Shown here piece by piece: positions 55,650 to 64,000 of a DNA stretch of 64,000 nt. How positions within the stretch are numbered: position 1 is the first letter of the stretch; each line of letters opens with the position of its first letter. Source of the stretch: Nitrospirillum pindoramense (GTDB taxonomy: Bacteria; Pseudomonadota; Alphaproteobacteria; Azospirillales; Azospirillaceae); NCBI RefSeq assembly GCF_007827955.1, contig NZ_VITR01000005.1, positions 186,001 through 250,000 on the forward strand, read 5' to 3'. Position numbers and translations under genes: made by a program. The notes under the pieces were generated by a model. It had not been told where the DNA came from. It saw nothing but the letters and a program-made list of their open reading frames with translations, and searched no databases.

Positions 55650-56222
55650 CTAAGATGTGGGTGAATTAGACGGGCAAAAAAATCCGCCTATAAATCCCCC
55701 GGCAATTAACCCCACCGACGCCCCGGCATAAGCCCCAGCAGGGCCGCCAAAAGCACCAAAAGCGCCCCCAATAATACCACCGCCCAAAGCGCTCAGACCA
55801 ACACACCGAGTCGGAGTCATAGTTAGCACGCCGGTGAAATGCTTGGACACCTCGGCATGGGTCAGGCGGCGCAGGCCGCTGGCGGGGTCGTGCACCTCCA
55901 CCCAGCGCGGCGTCACCCGGCTCAGCACCACGTAATGCGCCAGGTCCCAATGCAGCACGCAGGGGCGCTTCAGTTTGGGCAGGTCGTCCAGCTCCAGCCG
56001 CAAGGGCCGGCTGGTGAAACCCAGGGCGTCGGCGATGGCGATCAGCGTCTTGAGCGTCGTGCCCTTCAGCGACACCGCATGCCGCCGCCGCAGCTCCGAC
56101 AACGTCACCCGGTGCCCGTGGTACCCCGCCACCATGGCCAGGCAGGCCAAGCCGCATTCCGCCGCCTCTGACTGCAGCACAGGCTCGACCCGGGAACGGC
56201 GATGGAAGAGAAGCGTGGGCAC
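55650..56222 (-). CDS. C39 bacteriocin-processing peptidase domain fused to a Gly-rich bacteriocin-like tail
   Basis: 190 residues. Residues 1-138 are a complete C39 cysteine peptidase domain, as found at the N-terminus of RaxB/CvaB-type bacteriocin ABC exporters. Gln17 and Cys23 lie in LQSEAAECGLACLAMVAG, His96 in LHWDLAHYVVLSRV and Asp112 in VEVHDPASG. Exactly where the exporter would continue into its membrane domain, the protein turns into a Gly/Ala-rich tail (139-190: CVGLSALGGGIIGGAFGAF and on to FIGGFFCPSNSPTS) that looks like a colicin-V/class II bacteriocin core with a Cys at each end. The tail uses A/T-ending codons unlike the first part. The start is GTG with no clear ribosome site. 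Alternative reading: a deletion product. Confidence 0.75.
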   Translation of the reverse strand: MPTLLFHRRSRVEPVLQSEAAECGLACLAMVAGYHGHRVTLSELRRRHAVSLKGTTLKTLIAIADALGFTSRPLRLELDDLPKLKRPCVLHWDLAHYVVLSRVTPRWVEVHDPASGLRRLTHAEVSKHFTGVLTMTPTRCVGLSALGGGIIGGAFGAFGGPAGAYAGASVGLIAGGFIGGFFCPSNSPTS

Positions 56223-56858
56223 GGTTGACCGCCAGTTGACAGGACCACAGCGCCATCAGCGGCAACAATGTTTCTCATTTGCCGCAATGGATGAACTATT
56301 TGGAGAAATATGACGCAAATCTGTCAACGATGTTTTGCAATTAACGCGTTTATATTTAGCGGGTCCGTACATACGGAATAGCGCTATCATCGAGCCAATT
56401 TCCTAGTGATTTCAACATTTTGCGGCGGCACATCACCCACCGCGAATGCCATCACCATACATACTCAAGACCAGGCGGCATTCTGTCGCATTCCATCAAA
56501 ACAAAAGAAACAGACAAAGCCCCACCGATACGGAAGTAGTCAGGCAACGAGAGATGATGGAGACACATTCAGTCGAATCGGATTACTTTATAGTGGTATA
56601 TGGGCCAACACACCCCTCGCGCTCATGACCCGGCATTGGGATTCCCCCCATCTCAACCCCCACAATTACTGTACACTTGTACCGGGCCGATGACCGCCAG
56701 CCCCTCGGAGTTGGTCACGGTCACCGACAAACACTACGCCAAGCCTGGGCAAGGCGCGGCTCCGCCCTCAAGACGCGCTCCGGTCCCTTTGTCTTGGGCG
56801 GCGAACTATGCCTACATGGCGCCGGCGCGCCACTGGGCCGCGTGGAGAGGGTGCACGG
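56223..56858. other. 636-bp region of mixed composition without a convincing gene
   Basis: Upstream of the C39 gene and of the rightward dehydrogenase-like gene. Base composition is lower in G+C from about 56260 to 56680. A 95-codon rightward frame at 56406-56693 has irregular composition and no ribosome site, and I do not consider it a gene. Promoters for both flanking genes are expected here; none is clear. Confidence 0.5.
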
Positions 56859-58583
56859 ATGTCCAAGAGTGGCCTGCGGGTCCTGATCATCGGCGGGTAC
56901 GGCACCTTTGGTGGCCGGATCGCGCGGCTGCTGGCTAATGAGCCGGGGCTAACCCTGGTCATCGCCGGGCGCTCGGCGGCCAAGGCGGCGGCCTTCTGCG
57001 CCGCGCTGGCGCAGCGGGGTGGAGCCACGGTCCTGTCGCCGCTGGCATTCGACCGCGATGGCGACCTGACGGCCCAGCTGACAGCCCTGGTGGCGACCGC
57101 GCGCCCCAACGTGGTGATCGACGCCACCGGCCCCTTCCAGGTCTATGGCGACGCCCCCTATCGCGTGGTTCAGGCCTGCCTGGAGTTGAGGCTGCCCTAT
57201 CTGGACCTGGCGGACGGCGCCGATTTCGTCACCGGCATCGCCGCGTTCGATGCCGCCGCCCGCGCCCGGGGCGTTGCGCTGCTGTCGGGGGCCAGCACCT
57301 TCCCCGCCCTGACGGCCGCGGCGGTGCGGCACCTGACGCAGGGTTGGACGGCGGTGACGGGCGTCAGCATCGGCGTGGCGCCCACCCCGCGCGCCGTGGT
57401 GGGCGCCAACGTATTGCGCGCCATCGCCAGCTATGCCGGCAAGCCGGTGACGCTGCGGCGTGACGGCGCCTGGACGCGGGCCCACGCCCTGACGGAGACG
57501 CGGCGCCGCACCATCGCCCCGCCCGGCGCCCTGCCCCTGCGCAACACCCGCTTCGCCCTGGTCGAGGTGCCCGACCTGCAGGTCATGCCCCGGCTGTGGC
57601 CGGACCTGCGCGATATCTGGGTGGGGGCGGGCACGCGGCCGGAAAGCATCCACCGCATCATGACCGCGCTGGCCTGGCTGGTGCGCCTGCGGCTGGTGCC
57701 CAGCCTGCTGCCCCTGGCGCCCCTGTTCCATTGGGGCGCCGGAGTTTTCCGCTGGGGCGAGCATCGCGGCGGCCTGGTGGTGGAGGTCACGGGCCGCGAC
57801 CCCGATGACCAGCCGGCCACCCGGTCATGGCACCTGGTGGCGGAGGGGGACGACGGCCCCGAAATCCCCGCCCTACCGGCCGCCGCCCTGGTGCGCCGCT
57901 GGCTGGCAGGCCATCCCCCTGCCCCGGGCGCCCGCGCGGCCACGGACCTGGAGCTGGCGGATTTCGACGCCCTGTTCGCCGGCCGCGCCATCCGCGCCGG
58001 GGTGCGGGACGCCGCCGAGGCGGCGGGGCCGGTGTTCCGCCAGGTCATCGGCGCCGAGGCATGGTCACGCCAGCCCGCCGTCTGGCGCGCGCTGCATGGG
58101 GTCGAGGCCGGGACGCCGGCGGTTTGGCGCGGCCGCGCCACGGTGACCCGGGGCCGCAGCCTGCTGGCCCGCCTGGCGGCGCTGCTGGTGGGTTTCCCCG
58201 CCACGGGCGCGGACGTGCCCGTCAGCGTCACGCTGACCCGCGCGCCCGAGGGCGGCGAGCGCTGGATGCGGGATTTCGGCGGCCGCCGCTTCGCCAGCCG
58301 CCTGGACGCCGGCCAGGGGCGGAACGCCCATATGGTGTTGGAACGCTTCGGCCCCGCCGCCTATGCGCAGGCCCTGGTGAGCGAGGACGGGGCGGTGCGC
58401 CTGGTCCTGCGCCGATGGACGCTGCTGGGCCTGCCCCTGCCCCTGTGGCTGGCGCCCCGCAGCGACGCCACCGAGACGGCGGAGCCCACACCAGACGGCG
58501 CGCGCTTCCGCTTCGACGTCCGCATCAGCCATCCGCTGGGGGGACTGATCGTGCATTACCGGGGATGGCTGGCGCCCTGCTGA
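56859..58583 (+). CDS. Saccharopine dehydrogenase-like NAD(P)-binding protein with DUF4166 domain
   Basis: 574 residues. Residues 5-350 form a saccharopine dehydrogenase-like domain with the Rossmann motif VLIIGGYGTFGGRIARLLA, NVVIDATGPFQVYGD, YLDLADGADFV and SGASTFPALTAA. The C-terminal 200 residues form a DUF4166 domain (WRGRATVTRGRSLLARLAALLVGFP, WMRDFGGRRFASRL, ISHPLGGLIVHYRGWL). Two-domain proteins of this sort occur in many proteobacteria; their reaction is not known and lysine metabolism is not implied. The start at 56859 follows GAGAGGG. It is convergent with a LysR gene, with no space between the stops. Confidence 0.85.
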   Translation: MSKSGLRVLIIGGYGTFGGRIARLLANEPGLTLVIAGRSAAKAAAFCAALAQRGGATVLSPLAFDRDGDLTAQLTALVATARPNVVIDATGPFQVYGDAPYRVVQACLELRLPYLDLADGADFVTGIAAFDAAARARGVALLSGASTFPALTAAAVRHLTQGWTAVTGVSIGVAPTPRAVVGANVLRAIASYAGKPVTLRRDGAWTRAHALTETRRRTIAPPGALPLRNTRFALVEVPDLQVMPRLWPDLRDIWVGAGTRPESIHRIMTALAWLVRLRLVPSLLPLAPLFHWGAGVFRWGEHRGGLVVEVTGRDPDDQPATRSWHLVAEGDDGPEIPALPAAALVRRWLAGHPPAPGARAATDLELADFDALFAGRAIRAGVRDAAEAAGPVFRQVIGAEAWSRQPAVWRALHGVEAGTPAVWRGRATVTRGRSLLARLAALLVGFPATGADVPVSVTLTRAPEGGERWMRDFGGRRFASRLDAGQGRNAHMVLERFGPAAYAQALVSEDGAVRLVLRRWTLLGLPLPLWLAPRSDATETAEPTPDGARFRFDVRISHPLGGLIVHYRGWLAPC

Positions 58584-59435
58584 TCACGCCGCCCCCTGCA
58601 ACCTCACCGCGCTGTCCATGATGGCCTGGGCCAGGGCCGCCGCCGGACCACGGCCGGTGGCGCCGGGGCCGGCCAAGACGAACTCCACATCCACCAGGGG
58701 CGGCAGGTGGGGCACCTCCGCCATGCCGCTGGGCAGCATGGCGCGGGGCTGGACGGTGACGCCCAGCCCGGCCAGGGCGGCGGCACGCAGTCCGCTGAGG
58801 CTGCCGCTGACGCAGGCGATGCGCCAAGCGCGGCCATGGCGCTCCAGCGCCTCCAGCGCCACCGACCGGCTGATGCTGGGCGGGGTGTAGAGCACCAGGG
58901 GCACGGGCTTGGCAGGGTCCAGCGCCTCCCCCTCCCGCCCTGCCCAGACGAAGCGGTCGCGCCACAGCGGGCGGCCAAGCGTGTCGCCCGGCCGCCGCTT
59001 GGCCAGCACCAGATCCAGGTCGCCAGCGTCCAGCTTCTGGTACAGGAAGCCGCTGAGCCCCACCGTCAGCTCCAGATCCACCGCCGGATGACGGCGTACG
59101 AAGGCGGCCAGCACGTCCGACAGGTGGGAGATGACGAAATCCTCCCCCGCGCCGAACCGCACCCGGCCGCGCAGGTCGGCGCCGGCGAAGTGCTGGCGCG
59201 CCCGTTCCTCCAGCTCCAGCATGGCGCGGGCGTATTCCACCAGGGCCTCGCCGTCCGCGGTCAGGCGCACGGTATGGGTGTCGCGCACGAACAGGCGGCG
59301 GCCCACCGCCTCCTCCAACCGGCCGATCTGCTGGCTGACGGTGGATTGGCGCAGGCCCAGCCGCCGCCCCGCCTCGGTAAACCCTTGGGCGCGCGCCACC
59401 TCCATGAACGTGCGCAGCAGTGTCGTGTCCAGCAT
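58584..59435 (-). CDS. LysR-family transcriptional regulator
   Basis: 283 residues with a winged helix (LLRTFMEVARAQGFTEAGRRLGLRQSTVSQQIGRLEEAVGRRLFVRD) and an effector-binding domain typical of the family. It is divergent from the SBF-type transporter gene with a 154-bp gap, the classical arrangement of a LysR activator and its target. The A+T-rich centre of that gap, with GTAACAATTGTAAG near 59480, may contain the binding site. Confidence 0.9.
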   Translation of the reverse strand: MLDTTLLRTFMEVARAQGFTEAGRRLGLRQSTVSQQIGRLEEAVGRRLFVRDTHTVRLTADGEALVEYARAMLELEERARQHFAGADLRGRVRFGAGEDFVISHLSDVLAAFVRRHPAVDLELTVGLSGFLYQKLDAGDLDLVLAKRRPGDTLGRPLWRDRFVWAGREGEALDPAKPVPLVLYTPPSISRSVALEALERHGRAWRIACVSGSLSGLRAAALAGLGVTVQPRAMLPSGMAEVPHLPPLVDVEFVLAGPGATGRGPAAALAQAIMDSAVRLQGAA

Positions 59436-59589
59436 ACCCCATCCCCAACCACGATACGGTCATTCACAAACGTGATTTCAGTAACAATTGTAAGCAGTCT
59501 TCACGATGAGCCGTCCAGCACTTTATGATGGTGCGTCATCTTGTTCCGCCCCTTGCCCTCATCCCACCATCCGTCCAAGGTTGGCCGCC

Positions 59590-60645
59590 ATGTCCGTTCC
59601 CGCCACAACCGCCCCCGCCCCGTCCATGCCGCCGTCCCACAAGTCCTCCACGGTCCTGCTGTGGCTGGCGCGCCTGAAGCCTGACACCTTCACCCTGCTG
59701 CTGGTGGGAACCGTGGCCTTGGCCTCCGTCCTGCCGGCCAAGGGCGGCATGATCGGCGTGGCCAACGGGGCGACGGACGTCGCCGTCTTCCTGCTGTTCT
59801 TCCTTTATGGCGCCCGGCTGTCGCGGGAGGCGGTGATCGGCGGGCTGACGCAGTGGCGGCTGCACCTGCTGGTGACCCTGTGCACCTTCGTGCTGTTCCC
59901 CCTGGTGGGGCTGGCGCTGAAGCCGCTGGTGAACCTGTATATCCTGACGCCGGATCTGTACCTGGGCGTGCTGTTCCTCTGCACCCTGCCCTCCACGGTG
60001 CAGTCGTCCATCGCCTTCACCTCCATCGCCGGCGGCAACGTGGCGGCGGCCATCTGCAGCGCCTCGGCCAGCAACCTGCTGGGCATGGTGGTGACGCCGG
60101 TGCTGGTGGGCCTGCTGCTCAGCAAAGCCGGGGCGGGCTTCTCGGCTGACGCCCTGACCTCCGTCTTCGTGCAGTTGCTCTTGCCCTTCGTGCTGGGCCA
60201 GTTGCTGCGCGGCCGCATCGGCGGCTGGGTGGCGCGCAACAAGAAGGTGCTGGGCCCCGTCGACCGCGCCAGCATCCTGCTGGTTGTCTACGGCGCCTTC
60301 AGCCACGCGGTGAACGAGGGCATCTGGCACCAGCTGGACGCGGCCAGCCTGCTGAAGGTGGTGCTGGTCGACGGCGCCCTGCTGGCCCTGATCCTGGTCA
60401 TCACCACCCTGGTCAGCCGCCGCCTGCACCTGTCGCGCCCCGATGAGATCGCCGTGGTGTTCTGCGGATCGAAGAAGAGCCTGGTCAGCGGCATCCCCAT
60501 GGCCAACGTGCTGTTCGCCGGCCACGCCGTGGGCATGATCGTCCTGCCCCTGATGCTGTTCCACCAGATCCAGCTGATGGTCTGCGCCGTCCTGGCCCGG
60601 CGCTACGCCGCCAGCCATCCTCCGGGGTATGTGGCGGCGGAGTAA
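59590..60645 (+). CDS. SBF-family (bile acid:sodium symporter-like, YfeH type) transporter
   Basis: The 351-residue membrane protein has about ten helices. The blocks LFFLYGARLSREAVIGGLTQWRLHLLV, LPSTVQSSIAFTSIAGGNVAAAICSASASNLLGM and VFCGSKKSLVSGIPMANVLF are characteristic of the SBF-like (YfeH/Rch1) branch of the bile acid:sodium symporter superfamily. The N-terminus is extended by about 20 Ser/Pro-rich residues. Substrate unknown; the LysR gene upstream probably controls it. Confidence 0.9.
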   Translation: MSVPATTAPAPSMPPSHKSSTVLLWLARLKPDTFTLLLVGTVALASVLPAKGGMIGVANGATDVAVFLLFFLYGARLSREAVIGGLTQWRLHLLVTLCTFVLFPLVGLALKPLVNLYILTPDLYLGVLFLCTLPSTVQSSIAFTSIAGGNVAAAICSASASNLLGMVVTPVLVGLLLSKAGAGFSADALTSVFVQLLLPFVLGQLLRGRIGGWVARNKKVLGPVDRASILLVVYGAFSHAVNEGIWHQLDAASLLKVVLVDGALLALILVITTLVSRRLHLSRPDEIAVVFCGSKKSLVSGIPMANVLFAGHAVGMIVLPLMLFHQIQLMVCAVLARRYAASHPPGYVAAE

Positions 60646-60670
60646 ATCCGGAAGACCACACTAGATATAA

Positions 60671-61219
60671 TTAAGTATTGAAAACTATATAATCTGAAAT
60701 AGCCAGCCTTAATGAATTGAGAGCCTGTTCAAAACCCGTCGTCACGATGTAATTCATTTCCCTCTGCCTTCTATAATACTCATCACCTCCGCCATTGAAT
60801 AAATCTCTTTCTATGCTTTTAAAGCCTATAACTTTATCAGCCATACCTTTTATGTCGGTCAATATTTCATAAATGCCAGATTTTTTAGGGAATAAGAAAA
60901 ATGCCTCCTGATGAGCCCGAAGAAATTTAGCACGAACAAGGTGTTGGTCGGGAGAATTTGACCAGCCTATAACTATTTCGTACAGATCGAATATAGATAC
61001 AAATATAGAGAATCGCCTTTCATATAAATCTAGCCTCAATTTCTCCGACGATATTGTGACATCCCGCTCTGCATTCAATGCAGAGCGTCTGTTGAATGAA
61101 ACATTCACAACAATGGCCACAAACGCCGTCAGAAATGTTATTGCTGTTGGAGCAAAGTCTTTCAAGAACTGATACCAGGTCGGGACTCTCTCTATTATAG
61201 TAGGCACATCACTTTGCAT
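60671..61219 (-). CDS. A+T-rich orphan membrane-anchored protein
   Basis: 182 residues, not recognised. One hydrophobic helix near residues 25-43 (AITFLTAFVAIVVNVSF) follows a short N-terminus. The rest is a charged helical domain with RRSALNAERDVTISSEKLRLDLYERRFSIFVSIFDLYE, suggestive of a coiled coil, and a C-terminal helix QALNSLRLAISDYIVF. Codon usage is markedly A+T-rich compared with every neighbour, which points to recent transfer. The start ATG at 61219 follows GAGAGG; a GTG two codons earlier is the alternative. Similar architecture occurs in membrane-bound phage-defence or immunity proteins, but nothing specific can be said. Confidence 0.75.
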   Translation of the reverse strand: MQSDVPTIIERVPTWYQFLKDFAPTAITFLTAFVAIVVNVSFNRRSALNAERDVTISSEKLRLDLYERRFSIFVSIFDLYEIVIGWSNSPDQHLVRAKFLRAHQEAFFLFPKKSGIYEILTDIKGMADKVIGFKSIERDLFNGGGDEYYRRQREMNYIVTTGFEQALNSLRLAISDYIVFNT

Positions 61220-61333
61220 GATCACCTCTCAATATTTTCATATAAACGCAGGGAGCTTAATCAGCTCAGCTCTTAATAACATAAAGCGACTATCGGTTTA
61301 GGCAGGAAATCCACTGCCTAGAATTTTCCGTTT

Positions 61334-62713
<1,380 letters not shown>

Positions 62714-62878
62714 GCCCGTTGCCCTATTCCCACGCGGCCGCGTCCCGCCGCGGCGGCGCACCGTTCAGGCGGCGAACCTCGCGGGCGGCCAACCGCCAGG
62801 CGCCTTGATACAGCGTTCCAGGGGCGCCCGCCACTGGCATCCGGGCGTCGAATATTTTGATGGTGTTTAAAATGAAGC

Positions 62879-62908
62879 GGGCCCGGGAGAACCATGCCCC
62901 CCGGGCCC
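62879..62908 (-). terminator. Terminator downstream of the second TonB receptor gene
   Basis: Perfect 9-bp arms GGGCCCGGG (62879-62887) and CCCGGGCCC (62900-62908) are followed on the minus strand by CTTCATTTTAAA, giving a T run a few bases after the stem. Another hairpin, CCCAAGGC/GCCTTGGG, lies at 62948-62972 nearer the gene stop. Confidence 0.65.
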
Positions 62909-63028
62909 ACCATCAGGGATCAGGCAACACTTCGTCAAACCAGGAGTCCCAAGGCAGTGAGGGGGCCTTGGGAAACCGATCCAGGGGCCAGCGCCAGGGT
63001 CGGGGACGACCCCGGCGGCGGCCTTGGA

Positions 63029-64000
63029 TCAGAACATCTTGGTCAGGCCGAAGTAGAAGCCGCGGCGCGGGCCATATTGCGGGGCGCCCACGCCGACCCC
63101 CGTTCCGTCGCGGATCTCGTACTTCTCATCGAACAGGTTGATGACGTCGAACCGCACGTCCATCAGCCCGACGGTGGGCAGGTTCAGGGTCTGCACCACG
63201 CCCAGGTTGACCTGGACATAGCCCGCCAGGGCGGCGCCGTTGGGCGTGGCCCCATCGGCGCGCAGGCCGGAACCGTAGATCAGGTCGGTGGTCAGCAGCG
63301 TCTTGTCGATGCGGTAGCTGGCGCCGGCCGAGGCGGTGAAGCGCTGGTCGTGATCCACCGGGATGAAGTGGTTGGAGATGTAATCCAGGTCATCCTGGCT
63401 GAAGCTGAACTGGCTGGAGACGATCTTCTTGCCCTCCGCCTTCGACACCGCGAAGTTGGCGTAGGACTGGAAGTTGTCGACGGCGTAGGTCAGCGACAGC
63501 TCGACACCCTTCTGGGTGCCTTCGTCATAGTTGAAGGGCGTCAGGATGATGGGGGCGCCGAACTGGCCCTCATCCAGCATGTTCTTGGACTTCTTGTAAT
63601 AGCCGTCCAATCCCACGGTCAGCGCGTCGGTCAGCTTCTGTTCGATACCGACGTCGAAGTAATGGGCGCGCTCCGCCTTGGGCGCGTCGTTGACGCTGCT
63701 GGCGGCGGCGGCACTGGTGCCGGCGTACTTGGAGACGGCGGTGTTGGACACCAACTCGAACGGCGGCGGCGTGAAGTACCGGGAATAGCCCGCGTGCAGC
63801 GTGGTCTTCTGCGTCGGCTGCCACACCAGATTCACGCGCGGGCTGAACTGGCTTTCGCTGTCGAACTGCTGGAAGCTGTCGAACCGGCCACCGACATTCA
63901 GCGTCCAGTTGGGGGCGAACTTCCATTCGTCCTGGATGTAGACGCTTTCGCTGTAGCCGGTCTTGCCGAAATCATCGCGCACGGTGGTGGGCGTGCTGCC
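63029..64000 (-). CDS. TonB-dependent receptor, C-terminal part
   Basis: Only the last 323 residues are in the window; the gene begins beyond base 64000. The visible part is the outer-membrane beta barrel: alternating strands (YIQDEWKFAPNWTLNVGGRFD, LDGYYKKSKNMLDEG, GVELSLTYAVDNFQSYANF) and a C-terminal strand ending RGFYFGLTKMF with the terminal Phe needed by the BAM machinery. Sections such as FSPRVNLVWQPTQKTTLHAGYSRYFTPPP are typical of the larger TonB receptors of proteobacteria. The substrate cannot be deduced from the barrel alone. Confidence 0.9.
   Translation of the reverse strand, partial: GSTPTTVRDDFGKTGYSESVYIQDEWKFAPNWTLNVGGRFDSFQQFDSESQFSPRVNLVWQPTQKTTLHAGYSRYFTPPPFELVSNTAVSKYAGTSAAAASSVNDAPKAERAHYFDVGIEQKLTDALTVGLDGYYKKSKNMLDEGQFGAPIILTPFNYDEGTQKGVELSLTYAVDNFQSYANFAVSKAEGKKIVSSQFSFSQDDLDYISNHFIPVDHDQRFTASAGASYRIDKTLLTTDLIYGSGLRADGATPNGAALAGYVQVNLGVVQTLNLPTVGLMDVRFDVINLFDEKYEIRDGTGVGVGAPQYGPRRGFYFGLTKMF

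Noticed and set aside
55666-56268. 200-codon frame overlapping the C39 gene
   Set aside because: It reads the C39 gene in another frame; the C39 frame keeps all catalytic residues and family motifs.
56406-56693. 95-codon ORF in the region upstream of the dehydrogenase-like gene
   Set aside because: It has irregular composition, no ribosome binding site, no recognisable domain and no coupling to neighbours.

Overview
This 64-kb window is bacterial chromosome, very G+C-rich and densely packed. The gene set suggests an aerobic, metabolically versatile alphaproteobacterium, possibly Azospirillum/Nitrospirillum-like. The evidence is an NAD-linked molybdenum formate dehydrogenase, a membrane urate hydroxylase with a cytochrome c domain, a urease operon with what looks like a sigma-54 promoter, several LysR regulators and two TonB-dependent receptors. 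The taxonomic placement is an inference from gene content. No rRNA, tRNA, CRISPR array or insertion sequence was seen.

Layout. (1) 1-10.0 kb: the 3' end of a 3-hydroxybutyrate dehydrogenase gene, an oxalate/formate-type MFS transporter, the fdsGBA-fdhD-fdsD formate dehydrogenase operon, a TPR protein and a LysR regulator. (2) 10.2-16.3 kb: a soluble multi-PAS chemotaxis transducer, an alpha/beta hydrolase, a GNAT acetyltransferase, a periplasmic LprI/DUF3298 protein and a small membrane protein. (3) 16.4-23.4 kb: the urease operon ureD-A-B-C-E-F-G-J with a LysR gene upstream. (4) 23.5-24.1 kb: a ParE/CopG toxin-antitoxin pair. (5) 24.1-38.3 kb: a purine catabolism locus made of two divergent operons. 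One reads hiuH-xdhA-xdhB-xdhC-nifS-like-(squalene-cyclase-like gene)-puuD-guaD; the other reads puuE-uraD-allC-M20 peptidase. Together they cover guanine to xanthine, urate, allantoin, allantoate and beyond. (6) 38.3-42 kb: an ArsR/SRPBCC pair, an EAL protein and an FAD oxidoreductase. (7) 42.2-48.1 kb: a TonB receptor, a lipoprotein adenosine deaminase and a nucleoside hydrolase, which look like a purine-nucleoside feed for locus 5. (8) 48.1-55.1 kb: MsrQ, a spore-coat-U-like secreted protein, a two-component system preceded by translationally coupled small ORFs, a glutathione transferase and a DUF3857/transglutaminase protein. (9) 55.1-56.8 kb: an A+T-rich island with a C39 bacteriocin-type peptidase fused to a Gly-rich bacteriocin-like tail. 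(10) 56.9-64 kb: a saccharopine-dehydrogenase-like protein, LysR, an SBF-family transporter, an A+T-rich orphan membrane gene, L-serine deaminase and the 3' part of a second TonB receptor gene.

Functionally the window centres on recovering nitrogen and carbon from purines and urea. Periplasmic adenosine deaminase and nucleoside hydrolase would supply hypoxanthine, the XDH/PuuD/HiuH/UraD/PuuE/AllC series opens the rings, and urease and formate dehydrogenase can use urea and formate. The most unusual items are the C39-bacteriocin fusion, the squalene-cyclase-like gene inside the purine operon, the chain of overlapping small ORFs feeding the two-component system, and an 11-nt-period direct repeat shared by two distant promoters.
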